A DNA stretch of 32,682 bases, taken from the NCBI GenBank assembly GCA_003140315.1, contig PLJS01000200.1:1-32682 (forward strand), in the 5' to 3' direction. Made by a program: the position numbers and the translations under genes. Source of the stretch: Hyphomicrobiales bacterium. GTDB lineage: Bacteria; Pseudomonadota; Alphaproteobacteria; Rhizobiales; Xanthobacteraceae. Position 1 is the stretch's first letter. Each line of letters begins with the position of its first letter. Below the pieces are notes generated by a model. The model saw only the letters and a list, made by a program, of their open reading frames with translations, searched no databases and was not told the origin of the DNA. Of this stretch, positions 25,266 to 32,682 are shown piece after piece.

Positions 25266-25997
25266 ATGCTCGATGCAGCCGTTAAATCCCTGGCGCAGAT
25301 GTTTTCGCCGCCCTTCCGGACGGTGCTGCTCAAGTCGATCGGGCTTGCGCTGCTGTTGCTGGTCCTATTCGGCATAGGCTTGAACAAGCTGTTCGGCTGG
25401 CTCGCGGGCGTCGGCCAAGGCTATCTCGACGGCGTGATCGGCCCCGGCATGCAGACGCCGCTGCATGCGCTGATCTGGGTGCTGGCTATCATGGCCGGCT
25501 TCGGGCTTTTCGCCGGTGCGGTGTTCGTCATGCCGGCAGTGACGGCGTTCGTCGCGAGCTTCTTCTCCGATGAGATCGCCGCGGAGGTCGAGCACGCCCA
25601 CTACCCTGCCGATCCGCCCGGCGTCGCGATCTCGATCCCGCGCGCTTTGGTCGAAGGCATCAAGACCGCGTTGCTGGCATTTGTGGTCTATCTGGTTGCG
25701 GTCCCGTTTCTGCTGTTCGCGGGGATTGGCTTCCTCATCTTCTTCATCGCCAACGCCTATCTGCTCGGACGCGAATATTTCCTGCTCGCCGCGATGCGCT
25801 TCCATTCGGTCGATGAGGCCAAGGCGCTGCGCAAGGCGAACCAGACGACCATCTTCACGGCCGGCCTGTTCATCGCGGCATTCGTGTCGATCCCGATCCT
25901 GAATCTCGCGACGCCGCTATTCGGCATCGCGTTCATGACGCACATGCACAAGCGCATCGCCGGCGGGACGCGGCGGGAGCTGATCCGACATACGTAG
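25266..25997 (+). CDS. CysZ/EI24-like membrane protein
   Basis: The 243-residue protein has about five or six hydrophobic segments and resembles the EI24/CysZ family: MLDAAVKSLAQMFSPPFRTV opens it, and FLIFFIANAYLLGREYFLLA with LNLATPLFGIAFMTHMHKR closes it. CysZ of E. coli takes up sulfate for cysteine synthesis; many relatives have no proven substrate. No cysteine gene is nearby. The ATG at 25266 follows the YiiX-like gene by 54 bases in the same direction, so they may share a transcript. Confidence 0.83.
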   Translation: MLDAAVKSLAQMFSPPFRTVLLKSIGLALLLLVLFGIGLNKLFGWLAGVGQGYLDGVIGPGMQTPLHALIWVLAIMAGFGLFAGAVFVMPAVTAFVASFFSDEIAAEVEHAHYPADPPGVAISIPRALVEGIKTALLAFVVYLVAVPFLLFAGIGFLIFFIANAYLLGREYFLLAAMRFHSVDEAKALRKANQTTIFTAGLFIAAFVSIPILNLATPLFGIAFMTHMHKRIAGGTRRELIRHT

Positions 25998-26000
25998 AAT

Positions 26001-27326
26001 TCAATCCGTCGGCCGCAAATCCACGATCCGCTTCGCCTTGCCGAGCGAACGCTCGATCGCACCGGGCGGCACGGTCTCGACCGTCGCCGTCACGCCGATC
26101 AGCGATTTGATGTGGTGCGCGAGATCGCGGTCGCAGGCTGCGCGGCTTGCCTCGTCGGCGCCGGGCCGCGCCTCGACCCGCACCGTCATGGTGTCGAGCC
26201 GGTCCTCGCGGCGCAGCTCGATGACGAAATGCGGCGCGAGCCGCTGGTCTTTCAGGATCAGCTCCTCGATCTGCGTCGGGAAGACATTGACGCCGCGCAC
26301 GATCATCATGTCGTCGGAGCGGCCGGTGATCTTCTCCAGCCGCCGCATCGAGCGCGCCGTGCCGGGCAGCAGCCGTGTGAGGTCGCGCGTGCGATAGCGC
26401 ACGACCGGCATCCCCTCCTTGGTGAGCGAGGTGAACACGAGCTCGCCGGCTTCTCCGTCGGGCAGCACCGCGCCGGTCGCGGGGTCGACGATCTCGGGAT
26501 AAAAGTGGTCCTCCCAGACGGTCGGGCCGTCCTTGGTCTCGACGCATTCGCTGGCAACGCCGGGCCCGATCACCTCGGAGAGCCCGTAGATGTCGACCGC
26601 GTGCATGTCAAAGGTCTCTTCGATCTCGGCGCGCATCGCATTGGTCCACGGCTCGGCGCCGAAGATGCCGATCTGTAGCGACGATTTCGCCGGATCGACG
26701 CCTTGCGTACGAAACTCATCGAGGATGGCCAGCATGTAGCTTGGCGTCACCGCGATGATCTCGGGCTCGAAATCGACGATCAGCTTGATCTGCCGCTCGG
26801 TCATCCCGCCGGATACCGGAATGGCCGGGCAACCGAGCTTCTCGGCGCCGTAGTGCACGCCGAGCCCGCCGGTGAACAACCCGTAGCCGAACGCCACGTG
26901 CACCCTCATGCCGCGCCGGCCGCCGCTCGCGTAGATGCTGCGCGCGCAGACGTCCGCCCAGGTCTGGATGTCGCGTTTGGTGTAGCCGACCACGGTCGGC
27001 TTGCCGGTGGTGCCGGACGACGCATGGATGCGCACGATGCGGTCCATCGGCACGGCGAACATTTCATAAGGGTAGTTCGCGCGCAGATCATTCTTGGTGG
27101 TGAAGGGAAACTTGGCGAGGTCCGACAGCCTTTTCAGGTCGACCGGATGCACGCCAGCGGCGTCGAAGGATTTTCTGTAGTGCGCCACGTTCTCGTAGGC
27201 GTGCTTGAGCGACCACTTCATGCGCCGCAGTTGCAGCGCCATGATCTCGTCGCGCGACGCGATCTCGATCGGATTGAGCTCTTCGCGGCGCGGCGTCCTG
27301 TTGGCGGCGCGTTTCGACGCTGGCAT
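26001..27326 (-). CDS. Phenylacetate--CoA ligase family protein (PaaK-like)
   Basis: This 441-residue adenylate-forming enzyme activates an aromatic acid with ATP and CoA. It has the ATP loop SSGTTGKP at residues 103-110, DIYGLSEVIGPGVASEC, ELVFTSLTKEGMPVVRYRTRD with the Arg hinge region, and KITGRSDDMMIVRGVNVFP from the mobile C-terminal domain. The length is that of PaaK. No other phenylacetate (paa) genes are nearby. It is 70 bases downstream of a DpgC-like dioxygenase in the same direction, which suggests an arylacetyl-CoA substrate. ATG 27326 is preferred; ATG 27338 is also possible. Confidence 0.9.
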   Translation of the reverse strand: MPASKRAANRTPRREELNPIEIASRDEIMALQLRRMKWSLKHAYENVAHYRKSFDAAGVHPVDLKRLSDLAKFPFTTKNDLRANYPYEMFAVPMDRIVRIHASSGTTGKPTVVGYTKRDIQTWADVCARSIYASGGRRGMRVHVAFGYGLFTGGLGVHYGAEKLGCPAIPVSGGMTERQIKLIVDFEPEIIAVTPSYMLAILDEFRTQGVDPAKSSLQIGIFGAEPWTNAMRAEIEETFDMHAVDIYGLSEVIGPGVASECVETKDGPTVWEDHFYPEIVDPATGAVLPDGEAGELVFTSLTKEGMPVVRYRTRDLTRLLPGTARSMRRLEKITGRSDDMMIVRGVNVFPTQIEELILKDQRLAPHFVIELRREDRLDTMTVRVEARPGADEASRAACDRDLAHHIKSLIGVTATVETVPPGAIERSLGKAKRIVDLRPTD

Positions 27327-27348
27327 TTCAATTCTCATTTTCTTGTTT

Positions 27349-27397
27349 GCGCATGATCTTTTCCGAAACTCGGTGCCCACTTTTCGGGATCATGCGC
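27349..27397. repeat. Palindrome of a fourth repeat family
   Basis: The arms GCGCATGATC (27349-27358) and GATCATGCGC (27388-27397) are exact inverted copies around TTTTCCGAAACTCGGTGCCC and ACTTTTCGG. This type of element is very frequent between genes in Hyphomicrobiales (from memory). It lies between the ligase and dioxygenase genes and could cut or modulate their joint transcript. It overlaps the dioxygenase stop by one base. Confidence 0.8.
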
Positions 27398-28758
27398 TAC
27401 ATCTTCCTTTGCTGCGCGTTCCAATGCCGCTCCAGATTGGAGATCAGCGCCGGGCTGAAATGGCAGTAGGCCTGCTCGCGCGCATAGACCGCCATGTAGC
27501 GGCGGAACATGTCGAGCGGCTCCTCGGCCACCCGGAACGCACGGCGATTGCTGGCGGCGCTGACCACGCCGGAATCCGTGAGGCTCGCGGCGACGCGATC
27601 GAGCGCCGAGTCCATCTCCCCCGGCGGCACGATCTCGTCGCAGATGAGCCGCCCCTCCGGCGTGCCGCAGTCGAGCCGGCGGCCCGACAGGATCGCCTGG
27701 CGGGCGATACGGTCGCCGACGAAGCGCGGCATACGCATGTTGGCGGCGCCCGGGATGATGCCTTCCTTGCGGGCCGGCAGCGTCATGTAGGCGTCGCTTG
27801 CCGCCACCACGTAGTCCATCGTGAGCAGGTATTGGCAACCGCCGCCGATCGCGAAGGTCTCGACGCCCGCGACCCAGGGCTTCTCGATCGTGCCCCCGTA
27901 CATCTCGTCGGGATCGGCATCCTGGCGTGCGAGGCCGCGATAGAATTTGTTGACGAAGCCCAGCTCGCGCGTGACGTACCAGAGATAGGAAATCTTGCCG
28001 CGATAGAGATGCGTGAGATTGATGCCGGTGCAGAAGACGTGCCGGCCTGCATATTTCGGATTATCGACGGTGTCGCCGCGCAGCACCGCGACCTGCGTGT
28101 CGGGATCGAGAATCGCGAGGTCGACCGCCGTCTCGACATTGGTCAGCGTGCTCTCGTCCTCGGCATTGAGGTAGCGGGGATTTTTCAGGAGCACGACTGA
28201 CGCGTTGCCGCGCCGCACAATCGCCGCCGCGCCGAGATCGATCGCGCCCTTGGCGGCGAGCTCGGGCAGGCGCGCGAGCGATTCGGGCTTGGGCAACAGC
28301 ATTGCGTGACAGAGATGCGCGCCGGCCTTTTCGTGCGCCATGACATGCGCGAAGAAGATGCCCTGGTCGATCTCTATTCCATCCTTGTCGCTCTGAAGGA
28401 GCCCGGCTTGCGTGGCGACCTGATCGCGCGTCGGCGTTAGGCCGGGAATGAGGTCGGCGGCCGCATAGACGAGAGGCTCTGCGCGCACGAAAGTCTTGTG
28501 GTGATTGGTGAGCGCCGAATACACCGCCTTGGCGTGCTCCCGCAGGAACGCCTCGCGCGTCTCGCGCCCAGTGCGCAGCACGATTTCGGCACTGCGCGTC
28601 TGTTCGGGATTTCGCGTCGGCTTTTCCGGCAGACGCGCGAGCAGCTCCATGCCGCTGCGCCAAAACTTCGAATGCGCCTCCGCGTCGCGCGCGAAATCGC
28701 CGGCGACCTCCGGACGCGCCGCGGCCCAGGATGCCGCGGCGTCGATTCCAATCTGCAT
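27397..28758 (-). CDS. DpgC-like cofactor-free dioxygenase (crotonase superfamily)
   Basis: The 453-residue protein matches the layout of DpgC, the cofactor- and metal-free dioxygenase that turns (3,5-dihydroxyphenyl)acetyl-CoA into the corresponding glyoxylate in glycopeptide antibiotic producers. A helical N-terminal domain of about 175 residues (with EPLVYAAADLIPGLTPTRDQ and KDGIEIDQGIFFAHV) precedes a crotonase core. In that core YAGRHVFCTGINLTHLYRG (236-254) and FAIGGGCQY (302-310) supply the oxyanion hole, followed by KEGIIPGAANMRM. Ordinary enoyl-CoA hydratases lack the N-terminal part. The actual substrate is unknown. GGGAG 8 bases before ATG 28758 sets the start. The PaaK-like gene follows. 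Confidence 0.85.
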   Translation of the reverse strand: MQIGIDAAASWAAARPEVAGDFARDAEAHSKFWRSGMELLARLPEKPTRNPEQTRSAEIVLRTGRETREAFLREHAKAVYSALTNHHKTFVRAEPLVYAAADLIPGLTPTRDQVATQAGLLQSDKDGIEIDQGIFFAHVMAHEKAGAHLCHAMLLPKPESLARLPELAAKGAIDLGAAAIVRRGNASVVLLKNPRYLNAEDESTLTNVETAVDLAILDPDTQVAVLRGDTVDNPKYAGRHVFCTGINLTHLYRGKISYLWYVTRELGFVNKFYRGLARQDADPDEMYGGTIEKPWVAGVETFAIGGGCQYLLTMDYVVAASDAYMTLPARKEGIIPGAANMRMPRFVGDRIARQAILSGRRLDCGTPEGRLICDEIVPPGEMDSALDRVAASLTDSGVVSAASNRRAFRVAEEPLDMFRRYMAVYAREQAYCHFSPALISNLERHWNAQQRKM

Positions 28759-28810
28759 GCGTTTTCTCCCTGCAGAGAGGATATAGCACCCAGGGTTCTG
28801 CACCAGACTC

Positions 28811-28896
28811 CGTCATGCCCGGCCTTGTGCCGGGCATCCACGCCTACTCTTTGCAAGCTCAAGACGTGGATGGCCGGGTCAAGCCCGGCCATGACG
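28811..28896. repeat. Palindromic repeat of a third family
   Basis: CGTCATG-CCCGGC...CGGGCATCCACG and CGTGGATGGCCGGG...CCCGGCCATGACG form nested stems in the 155-base gap between the dioxygenase and nth genes. Both genes run on the minus strand. The element is of a kind abundant in Bradyrhizobium relatives (from memory). No gene is seen in the gap. Confidence 0.8.
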
Positions 28897-28913
28897 AACC
28901 GACAGAGTAGCGC

Positions 28914-29633
28914 TCACGCCACCGTCTTCTCGGGCCAGCGGCAAAGATCGTTGATCAGGCAATCCGGGCATCGCGGCTTGCGCGCGATGCAGATGTAACG
29001 CCCGTGCAGGATGAGCCAGTGGTGCGCATGCAGCTTATACTTGTCGGGCACCACCTGTTCGAGCTTCGTCTCGACTTCGAACGGCGTCAGCCCCGGCGCA
29101 AGACCAGTTCGGTTGCCGACGCGGAAGATGTGGGTGTCGACCGCGATCGTCTTCTCGCCGAACGCGACGTTGAGCACGACGTTCGCGGTCTTGCGGCCGA
29201 CGCCTGGTAGCGCTTCGAGCGCTTCGCGGTCGTGCGGCACCTTCCCGCCATGCTCGGCGATCAGCCGGCGCGAGAGCTCGACGATATTCTTCGCCTTGCC
29301 GCGATAGAGCCCGATGGTTTTCACGAAGTCGCGGACCTTGTCTTCGCCCAGCGCGACCATCTTCTCCGGCGTATCGGCAGCGGCGAACAGCGCGGGCGTC
29401 GCCTTGTTGACGCCGGCATCCGTCGCCTGCGCGGAGAGCACGACGGCGACGAGCAGCGTGTAAGGATTGAGGGACTTCAGCTCGGTCTTGGGATGTGGGG
29501 TTGCCTTGGCGAAGCGGCGAAAGGCTTCCTCGACCTCGGCCGGCGACCAGGGCTTTGGTCCTTGGGCTTTGGCGGCCTTTGCGGGTTTCTTAGCCGCCTT
29601 CGCCGGCCGGAGGGGGGTCGTCTTGCGCGCCAT
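28914..29633 (-). CDS. nth: Endonuclease III
   Basis: Nth removes oxidised pyrimidines from DNA and nicks the abasic site. The 239-residue protein has the helix-hairpin-helix LEALPGVGRKTANVV with the catalytic Lys (K148), the catalytic Asp in AVDTHIFRV (D166) and the [4Fe-4S] loop C215-x6-C222-x2-C225-x5-C231. A Lys/Ala-rich N-terminal tail of about 25 residues precedes the domain and may help bind DNA. ATG 29633 is chosen; the frame extends to 29711 but overlaps the divergent gene. It starts 20 bases from the start of the divergent DUF2244 gene. Confidence 0.96.
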   Translation of the reverse strand: MARKTTPLRPAKAAKKPAKAAKAQGPKPWSPAEVEEAFRRFAKATPHPKTELKSLNPYTLLVAVVLSAQATDAGVNKATPALFAAADTPEKMVALGEDKVRDFVKTIGLYRGKAKNIVELSRRLIAEHGGKVPHDREALEALPGVGRKTANVVLNVAFGEKTIAVDTHIFRVGNRTGLAPGLTPFEVETKLEQVVPDKYKLHAHHWLILHGRYICIARKPRCPDCLINDLCRWPEKTVA

Positions 29634-29641
29634 GGAGCCGG

Positions 29642-29647
29642 TATAAT
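29642..29647 (+). promoter_or_regulatory. Exact TATAAT just before the DUF2244 start
   Basis: TATAAT lies 6 bases before the ATG of the DUF2244 gene, in the 20-base gap between two divergent starts. If it is a -10 box the mRNA would be leaderless. No convincing -35 is seen at the right distance, so it may be chance. Confidence 0.3.
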
Positions 29648-29653
29648 GCAGCC

Positions 29654-30181
29654 ATGAGCGAGAGCAACGCCGAAACCGCTCACGCAGGCGAGCCCACGCT
29701 GTTTTCCGCACTGCTGACCCCGCACCGCTCGCTCGGCAGCGTCGGCTTCCTGGTGTTGATGGCCGTGATCGCCGGCATCAGCTTCGTCGGCGGGATCGTG
29801 TTCTTCATCGTCGGTGCCTGGCCGGTGATCGGGTTCATGGGACTCGACGTCGCGCTGGTCTATTGGGCGTTCCGGGCAAACTACCTCGCCGCCGCTGCCT
29901 ATGAGGAGGTCACCGTCACACCGTCGCAATTGCGGGTGAAGAAGGTCAGCCACCGCGGCGAGGTCGCCGAATGGTCGCTCAATCCCGTGTGGGTGAGGCT
30001 CGATCGCGTGACCCACGAGGAATTCGGCTTGCTGCAGTTGTTTCTCGTGTCGCGCGGCAAGCGGCTCGCGGTCGCGGCCTTTCTCGGGCCGAAGGAGAAG
30101 GAAAGCTTCGCTGCGGCGCTCGCGGCAGCGATCGGCGAGGCGAAAAGAGGACCGACGCGGACGCTTATCCCTCCCCCGTAG
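29654..30181 (+). CDS. DUF2244 membrane protein
   Basis: The 175-residue protein has two membrane segments (LGSVGFLVLMAVIAGISFV and IVFFIVGAWPVIGFMGLDVA), followed by a soluble part with YEEVTVTPSQLRV, WSLNPVWVRL and VAAFLGPKEKESFA, the DUF2244 pattern. Function is unknown; members are widespread in alphaproteobacteria. The last residues (TLIPPP) and the stop TAG are encoded inside a palindromic repeat, so the original end was probably nearby but has been overwritten. The gene is divergent from nth. Confidence 0.85.
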   Translation: MSESNAETAHAGEPTLFSALLTPHRSLGSVGFLVLMAVIAGISFVGGIVFFIVGAWPVIGFMGLDVALVYWAFRANYLAAAAYEEVTVTPSQLRVKKVSHRGEVAEWSLNPVWVRLDRVTHEEFGLLQLFLVSRGKRLAVAAFLGPKEKESFAAALAAAIGEAKRGPTRTLIPPP

Positions 30182-30194
30182 GGGGAGGGATAAG
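30164..30194. repeat. Perfect 14-bp palindrome at the end of the DUF2244 gene
   Basis: CTTATCCCTCCCCC and GGGGGAGGGATAAG form a perfect 14-bp stem around GTA. It belongs to the same C/G-rich family as the copies flanking the DUF559 gene. It carries the DUF2244 stop codon. It may also act as a transcript end, though no T-run follows. Confidence 0.8.
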
Positions 30195-30268
30195 GCAGGA
30201 ATCGGGTGGTTCGGCGTACCGTACGGACCTAAGTAGCAGGCAACATGATCAAGAGACCGGAGACCACC

Positions 30269-31153
30269 ATGTTGTCCCCCGATCGCCTGCCCGATCTCGC
30301 GCCGCTGGCGCGCCAGAACGATGATTACGCGGTCGTGCGCCGCGCCATCAGCTACATTTCCGAGCGCTGGCGCGCGCAGCCCGAGATCGAGGAGATCGCG
30401 CATGCGGCCGGCGTCACGCCGGACGAATTGCACCATCTGTTCCGCCGCTGGGCCGGGCTGACCCCCAAGGCATTTTTGCAGGCGATCACGCTCGACAATG
30501 CGCGCAAGCTGTTGCGCGATTCCGCGAGCGTGCTCGATGCCACCTATGAGGTCGGGCTTTCGGGCCCCGGCCGACTGCACGACCTGTTCGTCACCCACGA
30601 GGCGATGTCGCCGGGCGAATGGAAGTCGGGCGGCGAAGACGTGACCATCTCCTACGGCTTCCACCCTTCTCCCTTTGGCATCGCACTGGTGATGGCAACG
30701 CCGCGCGGCCTTGCGGGTCTCGCCTTCGGCGATGCCGGCGAGGAGAAGGCGATGCTCGCCGACATGACGCGCCGCTGGACGAAGGCGACCTATGTCGAGG
30801 ACAAATCGATCACGGCGCCGCTCGCGGCGCGCGTGTTCGATCCAAAACTGTGGCGACCGGACCGGCCGCTGCGCATCGTGATGATCGGCACCGACTTCGA
30901 GGTGCGCGTGTGGGAGACGCTGCTCGGCATCCCGATGGGCAAGTGCTCGACCTATTCGGACATCGCCAGCAAGATCGGCAAGCCGAAGGCCGCGCGCGCG
31001 GTCGGGGCCGCGGTCGGCAAGAACCCGATGTCGTTCGTGGTGCCGTGTCATCGCGTGCTCGGCCGCTCCGGCGACATCACGGGCTATCACTGGGGGCTCA
31101 CGCGCAAGCGCGCGATGCTCGGATGGGAAGCTGGGAAAGTCGCGGCGGCGTAG
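30269..31153 (+). CDS. AraC-type HTH / O6-methylguanine-DNA methyltransferase fusion (Ada-like)
   Basis: Residues 15-120 form an AraC-type helix-turn-helix (IEEIAHAAGVTPDELHHLFRRW and SGPGRLHDLFVTHEAMSPGEW). Residues 125-294 form the methyltransferase, with the acceptor Cys C260 in VVPCHRVLG and the DNA-binding Arg helix in KAARAVGAAVGKNP. The N-terminal zinc domain of E. coli Ada, which senses phosphotriester damage, is missing. The methyl group from O6-methylguanine is transferred to C260 in a suicide reaction, and the HTH may regulate. GGAG 6 bases before ATG 30269 supports this start; ATG 30245 is the alternative. Confidence 0.93.
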   Translation: MLSPDRLPDLAPLARQNDDYAVVRRAISYISERWRAQPEIEEIAHAAGVTPDELHHLFRRWAGLTPKAFLQAITLDNARKLLRDSASVLDATYEVGLSGPGRLHDLFVTHEAMSPGEWKSGGEDVTISYGFHPSPFGIALVMATPRGLAGLAFGDAGEEKAMLADMTRRWTKATYVEDKSITAPLAARVFDPKLWRPDRPLRIVMIGTDFEVRVWETLLGIPMGKCSTYSDIASKIGKPKAARAVGAAVGKNPMSFVVPCHRVLGRSGDITGYHWGLTRKRAMLGWEAGKVAAA

Positions 31154-31177
31154 GCCCTCGCCAAACACTCGGTCTGT

Positions 31178-31281
31178 TCCCTCCCCCCCTTGAGGGGAGG
31201 GCTAGGGAGGGGGGTCGGACATGTGGCGCAGGCGTCGACTCAACAACTACCCCCACCCCCTCCCCACAAGGGGGAGGGGAA
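31178..31281. repeat. Compound C/G-rich repeat bounded by TGTTCCC/GGGGAACA-type ends
   Basis: The element starts TGTTCCCTCCCC (from 31175) and ends GGGGGAGGGGAACA, with nested stems as in the copy at 22703. It includes GGGCTAGGGAGGGGGG, shared with the copy at 19456. It occupies the 156-base gap between the Ada-like and GNAT genes; no gene is seen there. Confidence 0.8.
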
Positions 31282-31309
31282 CAGAGCGGAGTGCCGGAGG
31301 GATAAGCAG

Positions 31310-31828
31310 TCACACCCGCTTCCAAAAAATTGTCGTGTCGCAAAAACCGCCGGCCGGCCACATCGCGTAATCCGAGATGACGCCGACGCGCTGCCAGCCG
31401 CCGCGCACGTAAAGCCGCTCGGCCTCGCTGCCCGCGGTATCGAGCACCAGCAACACACGGCCTCTTTGTTTCGCCTCAGCTTCGGCGCGCGCCATCAGGG
31501 CGGCCCCGACACCGTGATTGCGCGCCGAGCGATGGACCAGAAGCTTCTTGATCTCGGCGCGATGCGGCTGGTTCGGCGGCATGTCGAGGCCGAGCTGCAC
31601 CGTGCCGACGATGCGGCCGTCGAGTTTTGCTGCAAGCAGCACCGTCTCGTCGCGCGCGACCGACGCGATGACTTTTTCGAAAAACCGCGTCGCGTCGTCG
31701 CGGCCGAACGGCAGCATGAAGCTGACCGAAGCGCCGCCCTCGACGCAATCCACCAGCACGTCGGCCAATTCGCTTATGGCGGCGCCGGTGGCTGCGACAT
31801 CGAGGACGATGATTTCGGTTTCCGCCAT
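31310..31828 (-). CDS. GNAT family N-acetyltransferase
   Basis: The 172-residue protein has the acetyl-CoA binding signature: KKLLVHRSARNHGVGAALM, with R-N-H-G-V-G as the Q/R-x-x-G-x-G/A loop. LLVLDTAGSEAERLYVRGGW, with its Tyr near the end, is the motif B region. Substrate unknown. ATG 31828 (MAETEIIVLD) is chosen because the frame upstream runs into repeat sequence. It is on the same strand as gpmA and follows it, with a palindromic repeat between. Confidence 0.88.
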   Translation of the reverse strand: MAETEIIVLDVAATGAAISELADVLVDCVEGGASVSFMLPFGRDDATRFFEKVIASVARDETVLLAAKLDGRIVGTVQLGLDMPPNQPHRAEIKKLLVHRSARNHGVGAALMARAEAEAKQRGRVLLVLDTAGSEAERLYVRGGWQRVGVISDYAMWPAGGFCDTTIFWKRV

Positions 31829-31833
31829 GGGCA

Positions 31834-31880
31834 CCCCACCCGGTCGGCTTCGCCGACCACCCTCCCCTGTCGGGGAGGGA
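31834..31880. repeat. C/G-rich palindromic repeat between gpmA and the GNAT gene
   Basis: Two adjacent hairpins: GGTCGGC-TTC-GCCGACC (31842-31858) and CCCTCCCC-TGTC-GGGGAGGG (31860-31879). It abuts the gpmA stop. It could end the dapB-gpmA transcript, but without a T-run. Confidence 0.7.
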
Positions 31881-32510
31881 TTACGCCGCCAGATCAAGCT
31901 GCGAGGCGACCGTCGAATCCGCGTTGAGCCGGTAGACGATCGGCACGCCGGTGCCGAGCTCGCGCTTGAGGATCTGCTCCGGCGTCAGGCGTTCCAGCAC
32001 CATGATTAGCGCGCGCAGCGAATTGCCGTGCGCCGAGATCAGCACGCGCTCGCCGCGCAGCACGCGCGGCAGGATCTCCTGCACGAAATACGGCAACGCG
32101 CGCGCGACCGTGTCCTTCAGGCTCTCGCCGCCGGGCGGCGGCACGTCGTAGGAGCGGCGCCAGATCAACACCTGCTCCTCACCCCATTTCTTGCGTGCGT
32201 CGTCCTTGTTCAGCCCGACGAGGTCGCCGTAGTCGCGTTCGTTGAGCGCCTGGTCGCGGATGATCGGGATGCTCGTCTCATTCATCTCGCGCAGGATCAG
32301 ATCGAGCGTGCGCTGCGCGCGCTTGAGCGCGGAGGTGTAGGCGACGTCGAAGCCGAGCCCTTGCGCCTTCAGTTTCCGCCCGGCCGCGCGCGCTTCCGCG
32401 ACACCCTGCTCGGTCAGGTCCACGTCCTTCCAGCCGGTGAACAGGTTCTTCAGGTTCCATTCGCTCTGGCCGTGGCGCACGAGCACGAGAAGACGGTCGT
32501 TCGTTGGCAT
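31881..32510 (-). CDS. gpmA: 2,3-bisphosphoglycerate-dependent phosphoglycerate mutase
   Basis: GpmA interconverts 3- and 2-phosphoglycerate in glycolysis. The 209-residue protein has the phosphohistidine motif RHGQSEWN (H13), R64 in [17 protein letters not shown] with E91, [10 protein letters not shown] and the second His (H161) in [11 protein letters not shown]. It is slightly shorter than the E. coli enzyme (about 250), as usual in alphaproteobacteria. ATG 32510 has AAGGA upstream within the dapB end. It follows dapB after 4 bases, so they form an operon. Confidence 0.96.
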   Translation of the reverse strand: MPTNDRLLVLVRHGQSEWNLKNLFTGWKDVDLTEQGVAEARAAGRKLKAQGLGFDVAYTSALKRAQRTLDLILREMNETSIPIIRDQALNERDYGDLVGLNKDDARKKWGEEQVLIWRRSYDVPPPGGESLKDTVARALPYFVQEILPRVLRGERVLISAHGNSLRALIMVLERLTPEQILKRELGTGVPIVYRLNADSTVASQLDLAA

Positions 32511-32514
32511 CGCT

Positions 32515-32682
<168 letters not shown>

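Noticed and set aside
6481-31880. The clustered palindromes as a CRISPR array
   Set aside because: The copies are widely dispersed, differ in length, and lack regular spacers or cas genes.

Overview
The window is GC-rich chromosomal DNA from an alphaproteobacterium, most likely a member of the Hyphomicrobiales near Bradyrhizobium, Pseudolabrys or Xanthobacteraceae. The evidence is protein similarity by eye, the gene set (NDUFA9-like protein, QueG, CysZ/EI24-like protein, DUF2244, DapB-GpmA) and several intergenic palindromes typical of that order. Most of it is housekeeping DNA with accessory genes between the core genes.

Layout. 1-576: the start of a tyrosine integrase gene (cut by the window edge) next to an intact tRNA-Leu(CAG), the usual right end of an island lying to the left. 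695-6472: NDUFA9-like protein, UppP, then a tight run of GST, QueG and an SDR enzyme, then a Tat-exported dienelactone hydrolase. 6573-7305: a HigBA-type toxin-antitoxin pair with a visible operator and promoter, whose toxin frame has lost its stop codon. 7302-10923: an alpha/beta hydrolase and two tandem GT4 glycosyltransferases. 11093-21922: the translation genes infC, rpmI, rplT, pheS and pheT, spread over about 11 kb and separated by a MASE4 membrane protein, an enolase-superfamily enzyme, a small secreted protein, a membrane protein, a DinB protein, a GT-C glycosyltransferase and a DUF559 nuclease. 22007-25997: a Dph6-like PP-loop protein, a Tat-exported amine-oxidase-like flavoprotein, a YiiX-like hydrolase and a CysZ-like membrane protein. 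26001-28758: an aryl-CoA ligase and a DpgC-like dioxygenase. 28914-32682: Nth, DUF2244, an AraC/O6-methylguanine methyltransferase fusion, a GNAT enzyme, GpmA and the end of DapB.

Genes that may work together: infC, rpmI, rplT, pheS and pheT in translation; Nth and the Ada-like methyltransferase in DNA repair; the two GT4 enzymes in glycan synthesis; DpgC-like and PaaK-like proteins as a possible two-enzyme route from an arylacetate to an arylglyoxylate.

The most notable points are: a DUF559 nuclease gene between pheS and pheT flanked by inverted copies of a C/G-rich palindromic repeat that recurs across the window; the same and other repeats supplying the ends of reading frames; the DpgC/PaaK pair; the toxin gene with a lost stop; the ATT start of infC; and a MASE4 sensor with no output domain. 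All calls are by eye, without database searches.
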